A DNA stretch of 64,000 nt from Rhizobium sp. BG4 (GCF_016864575.1 NZ_CP044125.1:62001-126000); one strand, 5' to 3'. Positions 28,921 through 38,398 are shown, numbered from the stretch's first letter. Program-made: numbers and translations. Notes: generated by a model not told the origin, from the sequence alone.

Positions 28921-30054
28921 ATGCCGGTCGAACATGCCTCCATTGCGGGCGCTGGAATTGCGGGGCTGACGGCCGCGCTGGCGCTTGCCAGGCACGGTAT
29001 CGGCTCCGACATATTCGAGCAGGCGAGCGAACTTGCCGAAGTCGGCGCCGGACTGCAGCTCTCTCCCAATGCATCGCGAATCCTGCGTCAACTCGGCGTT
29101 CTCTCCGAGATCGAAAAGCACTGGCTTGAGCCCGAGATGATCCGGCTCGTCGCCGGCGATACGCTGCGGCCTCTCGCCGCCGTTCCGGCCGGACGTTTTG
29201 CGCGCGACCGGTGGGATGCACCTTATGGCGTGCTGCATCGCGCGACCTTGCAACGGGTTCTGCTCGAAGCCGTGCGCAGCAATCCGCTCTGCCGCCTGCA
29301 TCTTGGAACACCCTTCGAATCCGCCAGCCTGCCTGCCGGGTTGGTGATCGGCGCCGATGGCGTCTGGTCGAAGATGCGCCAGCATATTCCCGGCGCACCC
29401 TCGCCGCGGTTCTCCGGCAATATCGCCTATCGCTTCACGATTTCTCAGGCGTCGGCGCCGGATTTTCTCGATCGCGACAATGTCGCGGCCTATCTCGGCC
29501 CGTCCGCGCATCTCGTCTGCTATCCGCTGAAGGAGACCGCGAGCTTCAATCTGGTGGCGATCACCGGCGGCACGGATGACCGGCACCTCTGGGACGGCGG
29601 AGCGGAACGTCACCAGCTGGAGATATTGCGATCGCGCTTCAAGGGCTGGCACCCGGGCATCAAGTCACTCTTTGGCGACATCGCACCAACCTTCTGGCCG
29701 CTCTACGAGGCGACCGAGGGACGCTGGCAGAACGGGCGTGACCGCGTGCTGATCGGCGATGCCGCACATGCGATGATGCCCTTTGCCGCACAGGGCGCGG
29801 CGATGGCGATCGAGGATGCTTTCGAGCTTGGTGAGATGTTGTCTCGGGAAGGTGCCGGACAGGCCCTGCCCCGCTTCGAGGCGCTGAGGACGGCGCGGAT
29901 CGCCAGGATTCGCAAGCGCGGTGCGTTCAACCGCTTTGCCTATCACGCCCGCGGTCCCGTCAGGATCGGGCGTGATATCGTCTTGTCGCTGAAGCCGCCG
30001 CAAAGTCTCGCGGCGGATCTCGACTGGATCTACGGCTACCGGCCGCAGGCCTGA
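28921..30054 (+). CDS. FAD-dependent monooxygenase
   Basis: 377-residue class A flavoprotein hydroxylase of the salicylate hydroxylase type. The N-terminal dinucleotide fold is GAGIAGLTAALALARHG, with the Glu ligand in FEQASELAEVGAGLQLSPNA; the second motif is VIGADGVWS; the FAD-binding C motif is RVLIGDAAHAMMPFAAQGAA. Substrate unknown. 26 bases after the CHCC gene; its stop directly abuts the stop of metC on the other strand. Confidence 0.9.
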   Translation: MPVEHASIAGAGIAGLTAALALARHGIGSDIFEQASELAEVGAGLQLSPNASRILRQLGVLSEIEKHWLEPEMIRLVAGDTLRPLAAVPAGRFARDRWDAPYGVLHRATLQRVLLEAVRSNPLCRLHLGTPFESASLPAGLVIGADGVWSKMRQHIPGAPSPRFSGNIAYRFTISQASAPDFLDRDNVAAYLGPSAHLVCYPLKETASFNLVAITGGTDDRHLWDGGAERHQLEILRSRFKGWHPGIKSLFGDIAPTFWPLYEATEGRWQNGRDRVLIGDAAHAMMPFAAQGAAMAIEDAFELGEMLSREGAGQALPRFEALRTARIARIRKRGAFNRFAYHARGPVRIGRDIVLSLKPPQSLAADLDWIYGYRPQA

Positions 30055-31245
30055 TCAGACGGCGTTCGACGCGGCAAAGCCGCGCTCGATGTCGGCCTTG
30101 ATGTCGGCAACATCTTCGAGACCGATCTGCAGGCGGATCAGCGGGCCGCCTTCCGGCGCCTTGGCGATACGGCGGTCGTTCAGGTTGACGTGAACCGCGA
30201 GGCACTCGAAACCACCCCAGGACCAGCCGAGGCCGAAGATGCTGAGCGCATCGAGGAAGGCATGCGCCTTCGGCTTGAACTGCTCGGCGGAATCGGCCTT
30301 GAGCACGAAGGAGAAAATGCCGCTGGCGCCCTTGAAGTCACGCTTCCAGAGGTCGTGCCCCTTGAAGCTCGGCAGGGCCGGATGCAGCACCTTCGCCACT
30401 TCGTCCCGGCCCTCAAGCCATTTTGCAACGGCAAGCGCGCTTTCATAGTGGCGCTCCAGGCGGATGCCCATGGTGCGCAGTCCGCGCAACACCTGGTAAG
30501 CGTCGTCGGGCGCGCCGCAGATACCGAGCGTGATGTTGGCTTCCTTCAGCTGCTCCCAATGCTTGGCATTGGCCGAAACGGTGCCCATCAGGATATCGGA
30601 ATGACCGGCCGGATACTTGGTCGCGGCGTGGATCGAGATATCAACGCCGAAATCGAGCGGGCGGAAATAGACCGGGGTCGCCCAGGTGTTGTCCATGGCA
30701 ACGACGGCGCCGTGCTTGTGGGCGATTGCGGCGATGGCCGGGATGTCCTGCATCTCGAAGGTGTTCGAGCCCGGCGCCTCGGTGTGCACCAGCTTGGTAT
30801 TCGGCTTGAACAGCTGCTCGATTCCCGCGCCGATCGCCGGGTCGTAGTACTCCACCTCAACGCCGAGGCGCGTCAGCATCGTATCGCAGAAATGGCGGGT
30901 CGGCGTGTAGACGGAATCAACGATCAGCGCATGATCGCCTGCCGAGAGGAAGGCAAGGAACGGCACCGTGACCGCCGCCAGGCCCGACGGTACCAGGATC
31001 GTTCCGGCAGATCCCTCCAGTGCGTCGATCGCCTCGCAAAGCGCATCCGTCGTCGGCGTGCCGCGGGTACCATAGGTGTATTTCTGCGCCCGCGTTTCCA
31101 TCGCCTTGGCATTCGGGAACAGCACGGTCGATGCATGCACCACGGGCGGATTGACGAAGCCGTGATATTCCGAGGGATCGTTGCCGAGATGCGAGAGGCG
31201 GGTGTTGATGCCTGCATTCTGCAGGAGACCGTCTTTGTCTTTCAT
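30055..31245 (-). CDS. metC: cystathionine beta-lyase
   Basis: PLP enzyme cleaving cystathionine to homocysteine, pyruvate and ammonia in methionine synthesis. 396 residues of the Cys/Met metabolism family: YTYGTRGTPTTDALCEAIDA, the cofactor-ring-stacking Tyr in DSVYTPTRHFC, the PLP-binding Asp in MDNTWATPVYF and the Schiff-base Lys at about 210 in HAATKYPAGHSD. The C-terminal SWGGFECLAVH favours beta-lyase over gamma-synthase. Divergent from aapJ. Confidence 0.93.
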   Translation of the reverse strand: MKDKDGLLQNAGINTRLSHLGNDPSEYHGFVNPPVVHASTVLFPNAKAMETRAQKYTYGTRGTPTTDALCEAIDALEGSAGTILVPSGLAAVTVPFLAFLSAGDHALIVDSVYTPTRHFCDTMLTRLGVEVEYYDPAIGAGIEQLFKPNTKLVHTEAPGSNTFEMQDIPAIAAIAHKHGAVVAMDNTWATPVYFRPLDFGVDISIHAATKYPAGHSDILMGTVSANAKHWEQLKEANITLGICGAPDDAYQVLRGLRTMGIRLERHYESALAVAKWLEGRDEVAKVLHPALPSFKGHDLWKRDFKGASGIFSFVLKADSAEQFKPKAHAFLDALSIFGLGWSWGGFECLAVHVNLNDRRIAKAPEGGPLIRLQIGLEDVADIKADIERGFAASNAV

Positions 31246-31435
31246 AGTCTGAAATAGCCTTTGGCGAGGGATGCAATGGGCGAGTTTTGGACCTCGGGAA
31301 AAGGCCGGTCAACCCCGTAGCCGGAACTGCCCGAAAATTACCCGCATCGTTACTTTCGCAGATATATCAGTGAATTGCGCGGTATTTTTCCGCAAAACAC
31401 TGCCCAAATACTATCCAACTGCCTATGAGAACGGC

Positions 31436-31452
31436 GCATTTTGCCAAAATGC
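31436..31452. promoter_or_regulatory. palindrome upstream of the aapJ promoter
   Basis: GCATTTT-GCC-AAAATGC, perfect seven-base arms, about 30 bases before the -35 box. The half ATTTTGCC recurs just downstream (around 31456). Candidate operator; the binding protein is unknown. Confidence 0.35.
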
Positions 31453-31482
31453 CGAATTTTGCCGCATTTATTGTCTGCGACA

Positions 31483-31511
31483 CTTGACCGTCTTGGCATT
31501 TGCGACTGTGA
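31483..31511 (+). promoter_or_regulatory. candidate promoter of aapJ
   Basis: CTTGAC (31483-31488), 17-base spacer, CTGTGA (31506-31511). The -35 box is a perfect match to the rhizobial consensus and the -10 is weak. It leaves a leader of about 100 bases. Confidence 0.45.
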
Positions 31512-31614
31512 TAGAACCACTCGCGCCGGGAGGGTGTCGAGAATTGGGGGGAAGGTTTTCTTCGGCCGTCTCCTCCACAAAGAACATAAGACAACAGATA
31601 AAAGGTTGGGAAAA

Positions 31615-32640
31615 ATGAAGATTAAGCTCCTGTCCGCCGCCGTCGGCGCAGCAGTTTTCGCTCTTGGCGCCCATGCGGCCTCGGCAACCACTCTTGAAGA
31701 CGTAAAGGCAAAGGGTTTCGTTCAGTGCGGCGTCAACTCGGGCCTGCTCGGCTTCGCGCAGCCTGACGCTTCCGGCAACTGGGCCGGCTTCGACGTTGAT
31801 TTCTGCAAGGCCGTCGCTTCCGCCGTCTTCGGCGACCCGACCAAGGTCAAGTACACGCCCCTCTCCGCGAAGGACCGCTTCCCGGCCCTGCAGTCGGGCG
31901 AAGTCGACGTTCTCTCGCGTAACACCACCTGGACGATCAACCGCGACACCGCTCTCGGCTTCAACTTCCGTCCGGTCACCTATTACGACGGTCAGGGCTT
32001 CATGGTTCGCAAGAGCCTGAACGTGAAGTCGGCTCTCGAACTCTCCGGCGCTGCTGTCTGCGTACAGTCCGGCACGACCACCGAGCTGAACCTCGCCGAC
32101 TACTTCAAGGCCAACAACCTTCAGTACAACCCGGTCGTTTTCGAAAAGCTCGAAGAAGTCAACGCTGCTTACGACTCCGGCCGTTGCGACGTCTACACGA
32201 CCGACCAGTCAGGCCTCTACTCGCTGCGTCTGACGCTGAAGAACCCCGACGAGCACATGATCCTTCCGGAGATCATCTCCAAGGAGCCGCTCGGCCCGGC
32301 AGTTCGCCAGGGTGACGACCAGTGGTTCGACATCGTGTCCTGGACGGCTTACGCGCTCGTGAATGCTGAAGAGTTCGGCATCACCCAGGCCAACGTCGAC
32401 GAGATGAAGAACTCGCCGAACCCGGATATCAAGCGCTTCCTCGGCACCGAAGCCGATACCAAGATCGGTACGGACCTCGGCCTGACCAACGAGTGGGCCT
32501 ACAACGTCATCAAGGGCGTCGGCAACTACAGCGAAGTCTTCGAGCGCAACGTCGGTCAGGGCAGCCCGCTGAAGATCGCGCGTGGCCTCAACGCTCTGTG
32601 GAACAAGGGCGGCATCCAGTACGCACCGCCGGTTCGCTAA
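31615..32640 (+). CDS. aapJ: general L-amino-acid ABC transporter, periplasmic binding protein AapJ
   Basis: Periplasmic receptor of the broad-range amino-acid permease that rhizobia use in free life and in nodules. 341 residues: signal peptide (LLSAAVGAAVFALGAHAASA), then the type II solute-binding fold with VKAKGFVQCGVNSGLLGFAQ, WAGFDVDFCKAVASAVFGDP and AVCVQSGTTTELN. The start at 31615 has AAAGGTTGGG upstream; the frame further upstream is non-coding. First gene of aapJQMP, followed by an intercistronic hairpin. Confidence 0.96.
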   Translation: MKIKLLSAAVGAAVFALGAHAASATTLEDVKAKGFVQCGVNSGLLGFAQPDASGNWAGFDVDFCKAVASAVFGDPTKVKYTPLSAKDRFPALQSGEVDVLSRNTTWTINRDTALGFNFRPVTYYDGQGFMVRKSLNVKSALELSGAAVCVQSGTTTELNLADYFKANNLQYNPVVFEKLEEVNAAYDSGRCDVYTTDQSGLYSLRLTLKNPDEHMILPEIISKEPLGPAVRQGDDQWFDIVSWTAYALVNAEEFGITQANVDEMKNSPNPDIKRFLGTEADTKIGTDLGLTNEWAYNVIKGVGNYSEVFERNVGQGSPLKIARGLNALWNKGGIQYAPPVR

Positions 32641-32658
32641 GCTTTTGACATGAATGCC

Positions 32659-32682
32659 GGAAAGGCGGGAAACCGCCTTTCC
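32659..32682 (+). other. aapJ-aapQ intercistronic hairpin
   Basis: Ten-pair stem GGAAAGGCGG (32659-32668) / CCGCCTTTCC (32673-32682) closed by a GAAA tetraloop, in the 94-base gap between binding protein and permease genes. It probably stabilises the aapJ message or reduces transcription of the membrane genes; this inference is by analogy with other binding-protein operons. Confidence 0.65.
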
Positions 32683-32734
32683 ATCTTCCAAGAAAAAAAG
32701 CCCAAAAACGGGCACATAGGGGATTAGGCTCGGC

Positions 32735-33937
32735 ATGACGCAAGAGGCTGTGCACACGACACCTTTGCCGGAGAGCCGCTGGACGCTCCAGTCGGCACTT
32801 TACGACCCCAAGTTAAGGGGCATCTTTTTCCAGGTTCTGACCGTAGTTCTGCTCGTTGGTTTCATAGCGTGGGTCGCTCACAATACGGCGATCAACCTGC
32901 AACGCAGCAACACGGCATCTGGCTTCGCATTTCTCAATGGGCGCGCAGGCTTCGAAATCGGCCAGTCGCTGATCTCCTATTCGAGCGATTCGACCTACGG
33001 CCGGGCGCTCGTCGTCGGCATCCTGAACACCATTCTCGTTGCCATCACCGGCATCATCACTGCGACGATCATCGGCTTCATCGTCGGCATCGGACGCCTG
33101 TCGCATAACTGGCTGATCGCCAAGCTTTGCACCGTCTATGTCGAGGTGTTCCGCAACATCCCGCCGCTGCTCGTCATCTTCTTCTGGTATTCCGGTGTTC
33201 TCGCCGTGCTGCCGCAGCCGCGCGAATCCCTGCACCTGCCCTTCAGCATGTTCCTGAACAACCGCGGCCTCGCCTTCCCGAAGCCGATGTTCGAGGCGGG
33301 CATGTGGGTGGTGCTCGCCGCCCTCGTCATCGGCATCATCGCGACCGTGATCACGGCGCGCTGGGCGCACAAGCGTCAGGCCGCGACCGGCAAGCAGTTT
33401 CACACGATCTGGGTATCGATCGCGCTGATCGCCGGCCTGCCGATCCTCGCCTTCCTGGCGACCGGCCTGCCGATCTCCTTCGACGTACCCGTGGCCGGCA
33501 AGTTCAACCTGACCGGCGGCTCCGTCGTCGGCCCGGAATTCATGTCGCTGTTTTTGGCATTGTCCTTCTACACCGCAGCCTTCATCGCCGAGATCGTGCG
33601 TGCCGGTATCCGCGGCGTGCCGAAGGGCCAGTCGGAGGCAGCCGGTGCACTCGGCCTGCATCCGTCCTCGGTCACCCGCCTCGTCGTCGTGCCGCAGGCC
33701 TTCCGCATCATCATTCCGCCGCTCACCAGCCAGTATCTGAACCTGACCAAGAATTCGTCGCTGGCAATCGCCGTCGGCTTCTCGGATCTCGTTGCCGTCG
33801 GGGGTACGACGCTCAACCAGACCGGCCAGTCGATCGAGGTCGTCGTCGTCTGGATCGTCGTCTATCTCGGGCTCAGCGTGCTCACCTCGCTGTTCATGAA
33901 CTGGTTCAACGCCAAGATGGCACTGGTGGAGAGATAA
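32735..33937 (+). CDS. aapQ: general L-amino-acid ABC transporter, permease AapQ
   Basis: Inner-membrane permease subunit, HisM/GlnP type. 400 residues, longer than simple polar-amino-acid permeases because of an extended N-terminal half with a helix at about residues 30-50 and a periplasmic segment. The membrane core begins at [20 protein letters not shown]. The EAA loop that contacts the ATPase is [20 protein letters not shown] at about residue 290. Followed after one base by aapM. Confidence 0.95.
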   Translation: MTQEAVHTTPLPESRWTLQSALYDPKLRGIFFQVLTVVLLVGFIAWVAHNTAINLQRSNTASGFAFLNGRAGFEIGQSLISYSSDSTYGRALVVGILNTILVAITGIITATIIGFIVGIGRLSHNWLIAKLCTVYVEVFRNIPPLLVIFFWYSGVLAVLPQPRESLHLPFSMFLNNRGLAFPKPMFEAGMWVVLAALVIGIIATVITARWAHKRQAATGKQFHTIWVSIALIAGLPILAFLATGLPISFDVPVAGKFNLTGGSVVGPEFMSLFLALSFYTAAFIAEIVRAGIRGVPKGQSEAAGALGLHPSSVTRLVVVPQAFRIIIPPLTSQYLNLTKNSSLAIAVGFSDLVAVGGTTLNQTGQSIEVVVVWIVVYLGLSVLTSLFMNWFNAKMALVER

Positions 33938-33938
33938 G

Positions 33939-35093
33939 ATGTCCGGCTCGAACATTTCTTTCGTCCGCAATGCCATGCTGGAGCCAGAACCGGCTCCGGC
34001 AAGCCAGCGCGGCGCAATCGCCTGGATCAGGCGCAACCTGCTCGCAACACCGAAGGACATCGTGCTGACGGTGATTGCGATCGCAGCACTCGCCTGGGTG
34101 CTGCCGCACATGATCAACTGGCTGTTCATCCAGGCCGTCTGGACCGGCACCGACCGCACCTTCTGTGCCACGACCGTCCAGGGCGGCACGCAGCCTGATG
34201 GATGGAGCGGTGCCTGCTGGGCCTTCGTCAACGCCAAGCTCGATCAGTTCGTCTATGGCCGCTATACGCTCGACGAGCGCTGGCGCCCGACGCTGGTGTT
34301 CATCATGTTCGCAGCGCTGCTGACGCCGATGCTGATCCCGTCGATGCCGCGCAAGGGCCTGAACGCGCTGCTGCTGTTCGTTGCCTTGCCGCTCGTGTCG
34401 ATCTGGCTGCTTTACGGCGGCTTCGGTCTCGAGATCGTCGAGACGCCGCTCTGGGGCGGCCTGTTGGTGACGCTCGTGGTCTCCTTCGTCGGTATCGCAG
34501 TGTCGCTGCCCTTCGGCATCATCCTGGCGCTCGGACGGCGTTCGCAGATGCCGGTCGTGAAGATGGTCTGCGTCATCTTCATCGAGGTCATCCGCGGCAT
34601 TCCGCTGATCACCGTGCTGTTCATGGCAAGCGTCATGCTGCCGCTGTTCCTGCCGCAGGGCTGGAATGTCGACAAGCTGATCCGCGCCGTCATCGGCGTA
34701 TCGATCTTCGCGTCCGCCTATATGGCCGAAGTCATCCGCGGCGGCCTGCAGGCCATTCCGAAAGGTCAATACGAGGGCGCCGCTTCGCTCGGCCTCGGCT
34801 ATTGGCAGAAGATGCGGCTGATCATTTTGCCGCAGGCGATCAAGCTCGTGATCCCTGGCATCGTCAACACGTTCATTGGTATGTTCAAGGATACGTCGCT
34901 GGTGTCGATCATCAGCATGTTCGACCTGCTCGGCATCGTTCGCCTGAACTTCTCTGACGGCAACTGGGCCTCTGCAGTCACACCATTGACAGGATTGATC
35001 TTTGCTGGCTTCGTCTTCTGGATTTTCTGCTTCGGCATGTCGCGCTATTCGGTGTTCATGGAACGCCATCTCGACACCGGCCACAAACGATAA
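33939..35093 (+). CDS. aapM: general L-amino-acid ABC transporter, permease AapM
   Basis: Second permease subunit, 384 residues, pairing with AapQ. It has several N-terminal helices, then the transport core ([20 protein letters not shown]) and the EAA motif [20 protein letters not shown] at about residues 262-281. The gap to aapP is short (18 bases), with a GAGGGT ribosome site between. Confidence 0.95.
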   Translation: MSGSNISFVRNAMLEPEPAPASQRGAIAWIRRNLLATPKDIVLTVIAIAALAWVLPHMINWLFIQAVWTGTDRTFCATTVQGGTQPDGWSGACWAFVNAKLDQFVYGRYTLDERWRPTLVFIMFAALLTPMLIPSMPRKGLNALLLFVALPLVSIWLLYGGFGLEIVETPLWGGLLVTLVVSFVGIAVSLPFGIILALGRRSQMPVVKMVCVIFIEVIRGIPLITVLFMASVMLPLFLPQGWNVDKLIRAVIGVSIFASAYMAEVIRGGLQAIPKGQYEGAASLGLGYWQKMRLIILPQAIKLVIPGIVNTFIGMFKDTSLVSIISMFDLLGIVRLNFSDGNWASAVTPLTGLIFAGFVFWIFCFGMSRYSVFMERHLDTGHKR

Positions 35094-35111
35094 GAATTGA
35101 GGGTAACAACT

Positions 35112-35879
35112 ATGGCTGAAGCTAAAAAGCTCACCGTCTCCGCGACCGAGGTCGCCGTCGAAATCACCAACATGAACAAGTGGTATGGCGACTTCCACGT
35201 TCTGCGCGACATCAACCTGAAGGTCATGAAGGGCGAGCGCATCGTCATCGCCGGCCCGTCGGGCTCCGGCAAGTCGACGATGATCCGCTGCATCAACCGT
35301 CTGGAAGAGCATCAGAAGGGCCAGATCGTCGTCGACGGTACCGAGCTCACCAACGACCTGAAGAAGATCGACGAAGTGCGCCGCGAAGTCGGCATGGTGT
35401 TCCAGCACTTCAACCTCTTCCCGCATCTGACGATCCTGGAAAACTGCACGCTGGCGCCGATCTGGGTGCGCAAGATGCCGAAGAAGCAGGCCGAAGAAGT
35501 CGCCATGCACTTCCTCAAGCGCGTCAAGATCCCGGAACAGGCCAACAAATATCCGGGCCAGCTTTCCGGTGGTCAGCAGCAGCGCGTAGCGATCGCCCGT
35601 TCGCTCTGCATGAACCCCAAGATCATGCTGTTCGATGAGCCGACCTCGGCTCTCGACCCTGAAATGATCAAGGAAGTGCTCGACACCATGGTCGGTCTCG
35701 CCGAAGAAGGCATGACCATGCTCTGCGTCACCCACGAAATGGGCTTTGCCCGCCAGGTCGCCAACCGCGTCATCTTCATGGACCAGGGCCAGATCGTCGA
35801 ACAGAATTCGCCCGCCGAATTCTTCGACAATCCCCAGCACGAGCGCACCAAGCTCTTCCTCAGCCAGATCCTGCACTGA
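35112..35879 (+). CDS. aapP: general L-amino-acid ABC transporter, ATPase AapP
   Basis: 255-residue ATPase that powers the permease at the cytoplasmic face. Walker [10 protein letters not shown] at about residues 52-60, Q-loop in [12 protein letters not shown], signature LSGGQQQR, Walker [13 protein letters not shown] and H-loop CVTHEMGFA are all intact. The ATG at 35112 begins [15 protein letters not shown]; an in-frame ATG at 35097 would add five residues and lies closer to the aapM stop. Ends the operon, followed by a strong terminator. Confidence 0.96.
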   Translation: MAEAKKLTVSATEVAVEITNMNKWYGDFHVLRDINLKVMKGERIVIAGPSGSGKSTMIRCINRLEEHQKGQIVVDGTELTNDLKKIDEVRREVGMVFQHFNLFPHLTILENCTLAPIWVRKMPKKQAEEVAMHFLKRVKIPEQANKYPGQLSGGQQQRVAIARSLCMNPKIMLFDEPTSALDPEMIKEVLDTMVGLAEEGMTMLCVTHEMGFARQVANRVIFMDQGQIVEQNSPAEFFDNPQHERTKLFLSQILH

Positions 35880-35898
35880 GGCTCAGCCAATTCCAGGA

Positions 35899-35934
35899 AA
35901 AGCCGCCGGATCGCTCCGGCGGCTTTTTTTGTTT
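35899..35934 (+). terminator. rho-independent terminator of aapJQMP
   Basis: Stem AAAGCCGCCGGA (35899-35910) / TCCGGCGGCTTT (35915-35926), loop TCGC, followed by a T run. The clearest intrinsic terminator in the window. Confidence 0.92.
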
Positions 35935-35948
35935 GAGCGGGATATCCG

Positions 35949-36662
35949 TCAGCGGGATGCCAGCGTGCGCAGCATCTTGCAGAGACCGGCAAGACCCGAG
36001 TCATAGCCGCCCGCTGCCACGTCGCGGCAGCGCACCAGCATCTTCTTCTGGTCGCTCGGATCCATCCTGCTGAACTCGCGCGCCACGGCACCGGGCGTGA
36101 TATTGGCACCATTGCCGTTGCTGCCGGTGGCACTGCCGCCGATCCCTAGACCGAGGGTGGCGCCGACGCTGTTGCCGACGTCTGCACCGACATTGGCGTT
36201 GATGCCGCTGCGGCCACCGACGGAAGCAGTGACATCGGCGTCGAGCAGCTGGCTGCCGCCTGCCGTTGCACCCACCTTGGCGTTGACGCCGTTGCTGCCG
36301 CCAGCGGAGACATCGGCATTGACGTCGGCGAGATTGCTGCTGCTCAGCGCGTTGGCGCCGACCTTGGCCTTGACGCCGTCGCTGCCGCCGACCGTTGCGT
36401 CGACATCGGCATCGACAAGGCCTTTCGAGCCGCCGACCGTAGCATTCGTATTGGCGTTGATGCCCTTCGAACCGCCGACCGATGCTCCGACATTGGCACC
36501 GAGGCCGCCGGAGCTGCCTGACGACACGCCGACGCTGGCATTCACACCATTGCTGCCGCCGATCGAGATATCAAGCGCGTGAGCAGCGCCGAGCGGCATG
36601 ACAAAAATCGAGCAGGCGGTTGCGAGAACGGCAAGCCGGGTCCTGGAATAAGCGTAAGTCAT
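35949..36662 (-). CDS. secreted glycine/serine-rich 14-residue-repeat protein
   Basis: 237 residues, function unknown. A signal peptide (RLAVLATACSIFVMPLGAAH) leads into about nine imperfect repeats of 14-15 residues with consensus AxVGGSxGVNAxVG (for example ASVGGSKGINAN, ATVGGSDGVKAKVG, ASVGGRSGINANVG) over residues 30-185. A C-terminal helical domain (FSRMDPSDQKKMLVRCRDVA) contains two cysteines. The regular Gly-Gly-Ser turns and alternating hydrophobic residues suggest a beta-solenoid or fibre-forming surface protein; that is inference. Monocistronic, between the aap terminator and a 312-base gap. Confidence 0.75.
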   Translation of the reverse strand: MTYAYSRTRLAVLATACSIFVMPLGAAHALDISIGGSNGVNASVGVSSGSSGGLGANVGASVGGSKGINANTNATVGGSKGLVDADVDATVGGSDGVKAKVGANALSSSNLADVNADVSAGGSNGVNAKVGATAGGSQLLDADVTASVGGRSGINANVGADVGNSVGATLGLGIGGSATGSNGNGANITPGAVAREFSRMDPSDQKKMLVRCRDVAAGGYDSGLAGLCKMLRTLASR

Positions 36663-36974
36663 TGTACTCCTCCGTTTTCCAAATGCCGGATTTGACCGGC
36701 AGCCGAAAATCGAGGGAACGCGCGAACCATCGATCGAGTGGACCGGGCCATTGCAGCCAAGCCCATGGACAGCGAACGTAAGAATATTAGAATTGTTTCA
36801 CGCAACCAAACCTCTAGGTTAGCGCGAAGAAAAGATCGAAGCCGGCCGCTCCGAAACGGGACACTTTCTCGTCATCAGCGGGCCGTTTGCGAATCGGCGC
36901 GCTTCCGGGCCATAGAAAAAAGACTGCGAAATCCTAGTTCTAAGATGCAGCCTTGCCGTTGATGGAGCACTCCG
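36663..36974. other. 312-base gap without a gene
   Basis: Divergent upstream region between the repeat protein (minus) and a small lipoprotein (plus). It is somewhat richer in A+T around 36780-36835. Short open frames here have no ribosome site and an Arg/Ser-rich composition, so I do not call them. No clear hairpin or promoter pair stands out. Confidence 0.6.
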
Positions 36975-37262
36975 ATGAAACTTACCCTTGCCTCAGTTCT
37001 GGTCGCTGCAGCACTGCTCTCCGGATGCAATACCGCGGGCGGCGATATCTCCGGCCCCGGCCTGGCACCGATCCCGGGGAGCATCACCTATAACGGCCAG
37101 CCGCGCACGAAGCTGACGAAGTCGCCGATCGGCTCCTATTTCCCGCATACATTCGTGGATGCCCGCGGCCGCGAGGTGGAGGAAACCTATATCATCCGCC
37201 CGGATCGCAGCCTGATGATCGCCAACCGCGTTTACCGGCCGATCTTCCGCTGGAACGATTGA
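36975..37262 (+). CDS. small lipoprotein
   Basis: 95 residues. A lipoprotein signal with lipobox LLSGC (Cys18) is followed by a mature part with TYNGQPRTKLTKSPIGSYFP and DARGREVEETYIIRPDRSLM, which looks like a compact beta-rich domain. Family not recognised beyond rhizobial conservation. The ATG at 36975 has TGGAGC before it. Pr6Pr-type gene follows after nine bases. Confidence 0.75.
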   Translation: MKLTLASVLVAAALLSGCNTAGGDISGPGLAPIPGSITYNGQPRTKLTKSPIGSYFPHTFVDARGREVEETYIIRPDRSLMIANRVYRPIFRWND

Positions 37263-37271
37263 TCCGCCCAC

Positions 37272-37871
37272 ATGGAGCGGCTCGCGGCTGCCATCATTGC
37301 TCTGACCGCCTGGACTGGCCTTGCCATCCAGCTCGATGCCAGTATCGCGATGTCAGGTTCGGCACCTGAAGCCATATGGGTAATGGTGCGCTACTTCACG
37401 ATCCTCACCAATCTCGCCGTCGCGCTTGTCATGACGGCGGCAGCTTTCGATCTCAAACGGATCGCCACGCCGCTCGTTCTCGGCGGCGTGACGACGAGCA
37501 TCATCCTTGTCGGCGTGGTGTTTGCGTTGCTGCTGCGCGGCATGGTGGAGCTCAGCGGCGGGGCGGCCGTGGCCGATGCCCTCAATCACCGCGTCACGCC
37601 GCTGCTGATGACCGTCTATTGGCTGATTGCGGTGCGCAAGCGCGCCCTTTCTTCCGCCGCCCCGCTGCTCTGGACACTGCCGCCGCTCGTCTATTTTCCC
37701 TATGCGATGATCCGCGGCCGGATCGAAGGGATCTATGCCTACCCCTTCCTCGATATCCATAGCATCGGCTGGGGCGGCGTGCTCCTCCACGCGCTGGCGA
37801 TGGGTGCCGGCCTGCTGCTGCTCGGCTACGCCATGCTCGCGATCAACCGGCAGGCTCACCGCGCGCTCTAG
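37272..37871 (+). CDS. Pr6Pr-family membrane protein
   Basis: 199 residues, about six transmembrane helices, basic loops (VRKRALSS). Matches the pattern of the FAR-17a/AIG1-like 'Pr6Pr' family: MVRYFTILTNLAVALVMTAA, NHRVTPLLMTVYWLIAVRKR, FPYAMIRGRIEGIYAYPFLD. Function unknown; the family resembles eukaryotic androgen-dependent membrane hydrolases. Close behind the lipoprotein gene, so probably co-transcribed. Confidence 0.82.
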   Translation: MERLAAAIIALTAWTGLAIQLDASIAMSGSAPEAIWVMVRYFTILTNLAVALVMTAAAFDLKRIATPLVLGGVTTSIILVGVVFALLLRGMVELSGGAAVADALNHRVTPLLMTVYWLIAVRKRALSSAAPLLWTLPPLVYFPYAMIRGRIEGIYAYPFLDIHSIGWGGVLLHALAMGAGLLLLGYAMLAINRQAHRAL

Positions 37872-37936
37872 ATCCCCTGCTGGAACAAATAAGAGTGAAA
37901 GCCATTCTCCTTTCCACGAGAAGAGGAGTAGAGACA

Positions 37937-38266
37937 ATGACATACGATCCGAACAATCTGAATGATCCGAACCGCCCGCTCAACCCGACGAACGGTCCGG
38001 ACTTCCGCACCACACCCGTCGGCGCCCGTAAATCCAGCTCCTGGGTCGGCTGGGTCGCAGCCATCGCGGTGATCGCCGTTGCCGCCTTCGCCTATATGGA
38101 ATGGAACGGCACGCCCGATACCGACCCGCAGACGACGGCTTCGACCAAGAGCGAACCGGCAGCTCCGGCTCCCGCACCGGCAACGCCGATGGCCCCGGCC
38201 GACAACAATGCCGCCCCTGCCCCGGCAACCCCGCCGGCACCGGGTGGTGGCGCCACGCAGCAGTAA
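37937..38266 (+). CDS. small membrane-anchored Ala/Pro-rich protein
   Basis: 109 residues: an Asn/Pro-rich cytoplasmic N-terminus (NNLNDPNRPLNPTNG), one transmembrane helix (WVGWVAAIAVIAVAAFAYME) and a periplasmic Pro/Ala-rich tail without secondary structure. No enzyme motif. The ATG at 37937 is preceded by GAGGAG. Followed by its own terminator. Confidence 0.72.
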   Translation: MTYDPNNLNDPNRPLNPTNGPDFRTTPVGARKSSSWVGWVAAIAVIAVAAFAYMEWNGTPDTDPQTTASTKSEPAAPAPAPATPMAPADNNAAPAPATPPAPGGGATQQ

Positions 38267-38273
38267 TCTGATC

Positions 38274-38307
38274 GAAGGCCCGGTGTTCGCACCGGGCCTT
38301 CTTCCTT
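38274..38307 (+). terminator. hairpin terminator after the Ala/Pro-rich protein
   Basis: Stem GAAGGCCCGGTG (38274-38285) / CACCGGGCCTTC (38290-38301) with a TTCG loop and the moderately T-rich tail TTCCTT. Confidence 0.8.
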
Positions 38308-38398
38308 AATACGGTGCAAGCCCGTTAAGCTTACCCGCTAACCCTGATGAAAAGAACGCATTGCCCGCCCGCCCGGCCGGGTCTATCGAATGCCTCAC

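Larger units (their letters stand above)
31246..31614. other. metC-aapJ divergent control region
   Basis: 369 bases without a gene. It must hold the promoters of both metC and aapJ. I see a sigma-70-like pair for aapJ and a small palindrome upstream of it (listed separately). The rest shows A+T-richer tracts but no riboswitch-like or repeat structure I recognise. Confidence 0.7.

Noticed and set aside
33906..35876. Long antisense frame across aapM and aapP
   Set aside because: aapM and aapP have every family motif; the antisense product is low-complexity His/Asp/Glu/Arg.
36738..36962. 74-codon open frame in the 312-base gap
   Set aside because: No ribosome site and Arg/Ser-rich composition typical of random G+C-rich sequence.
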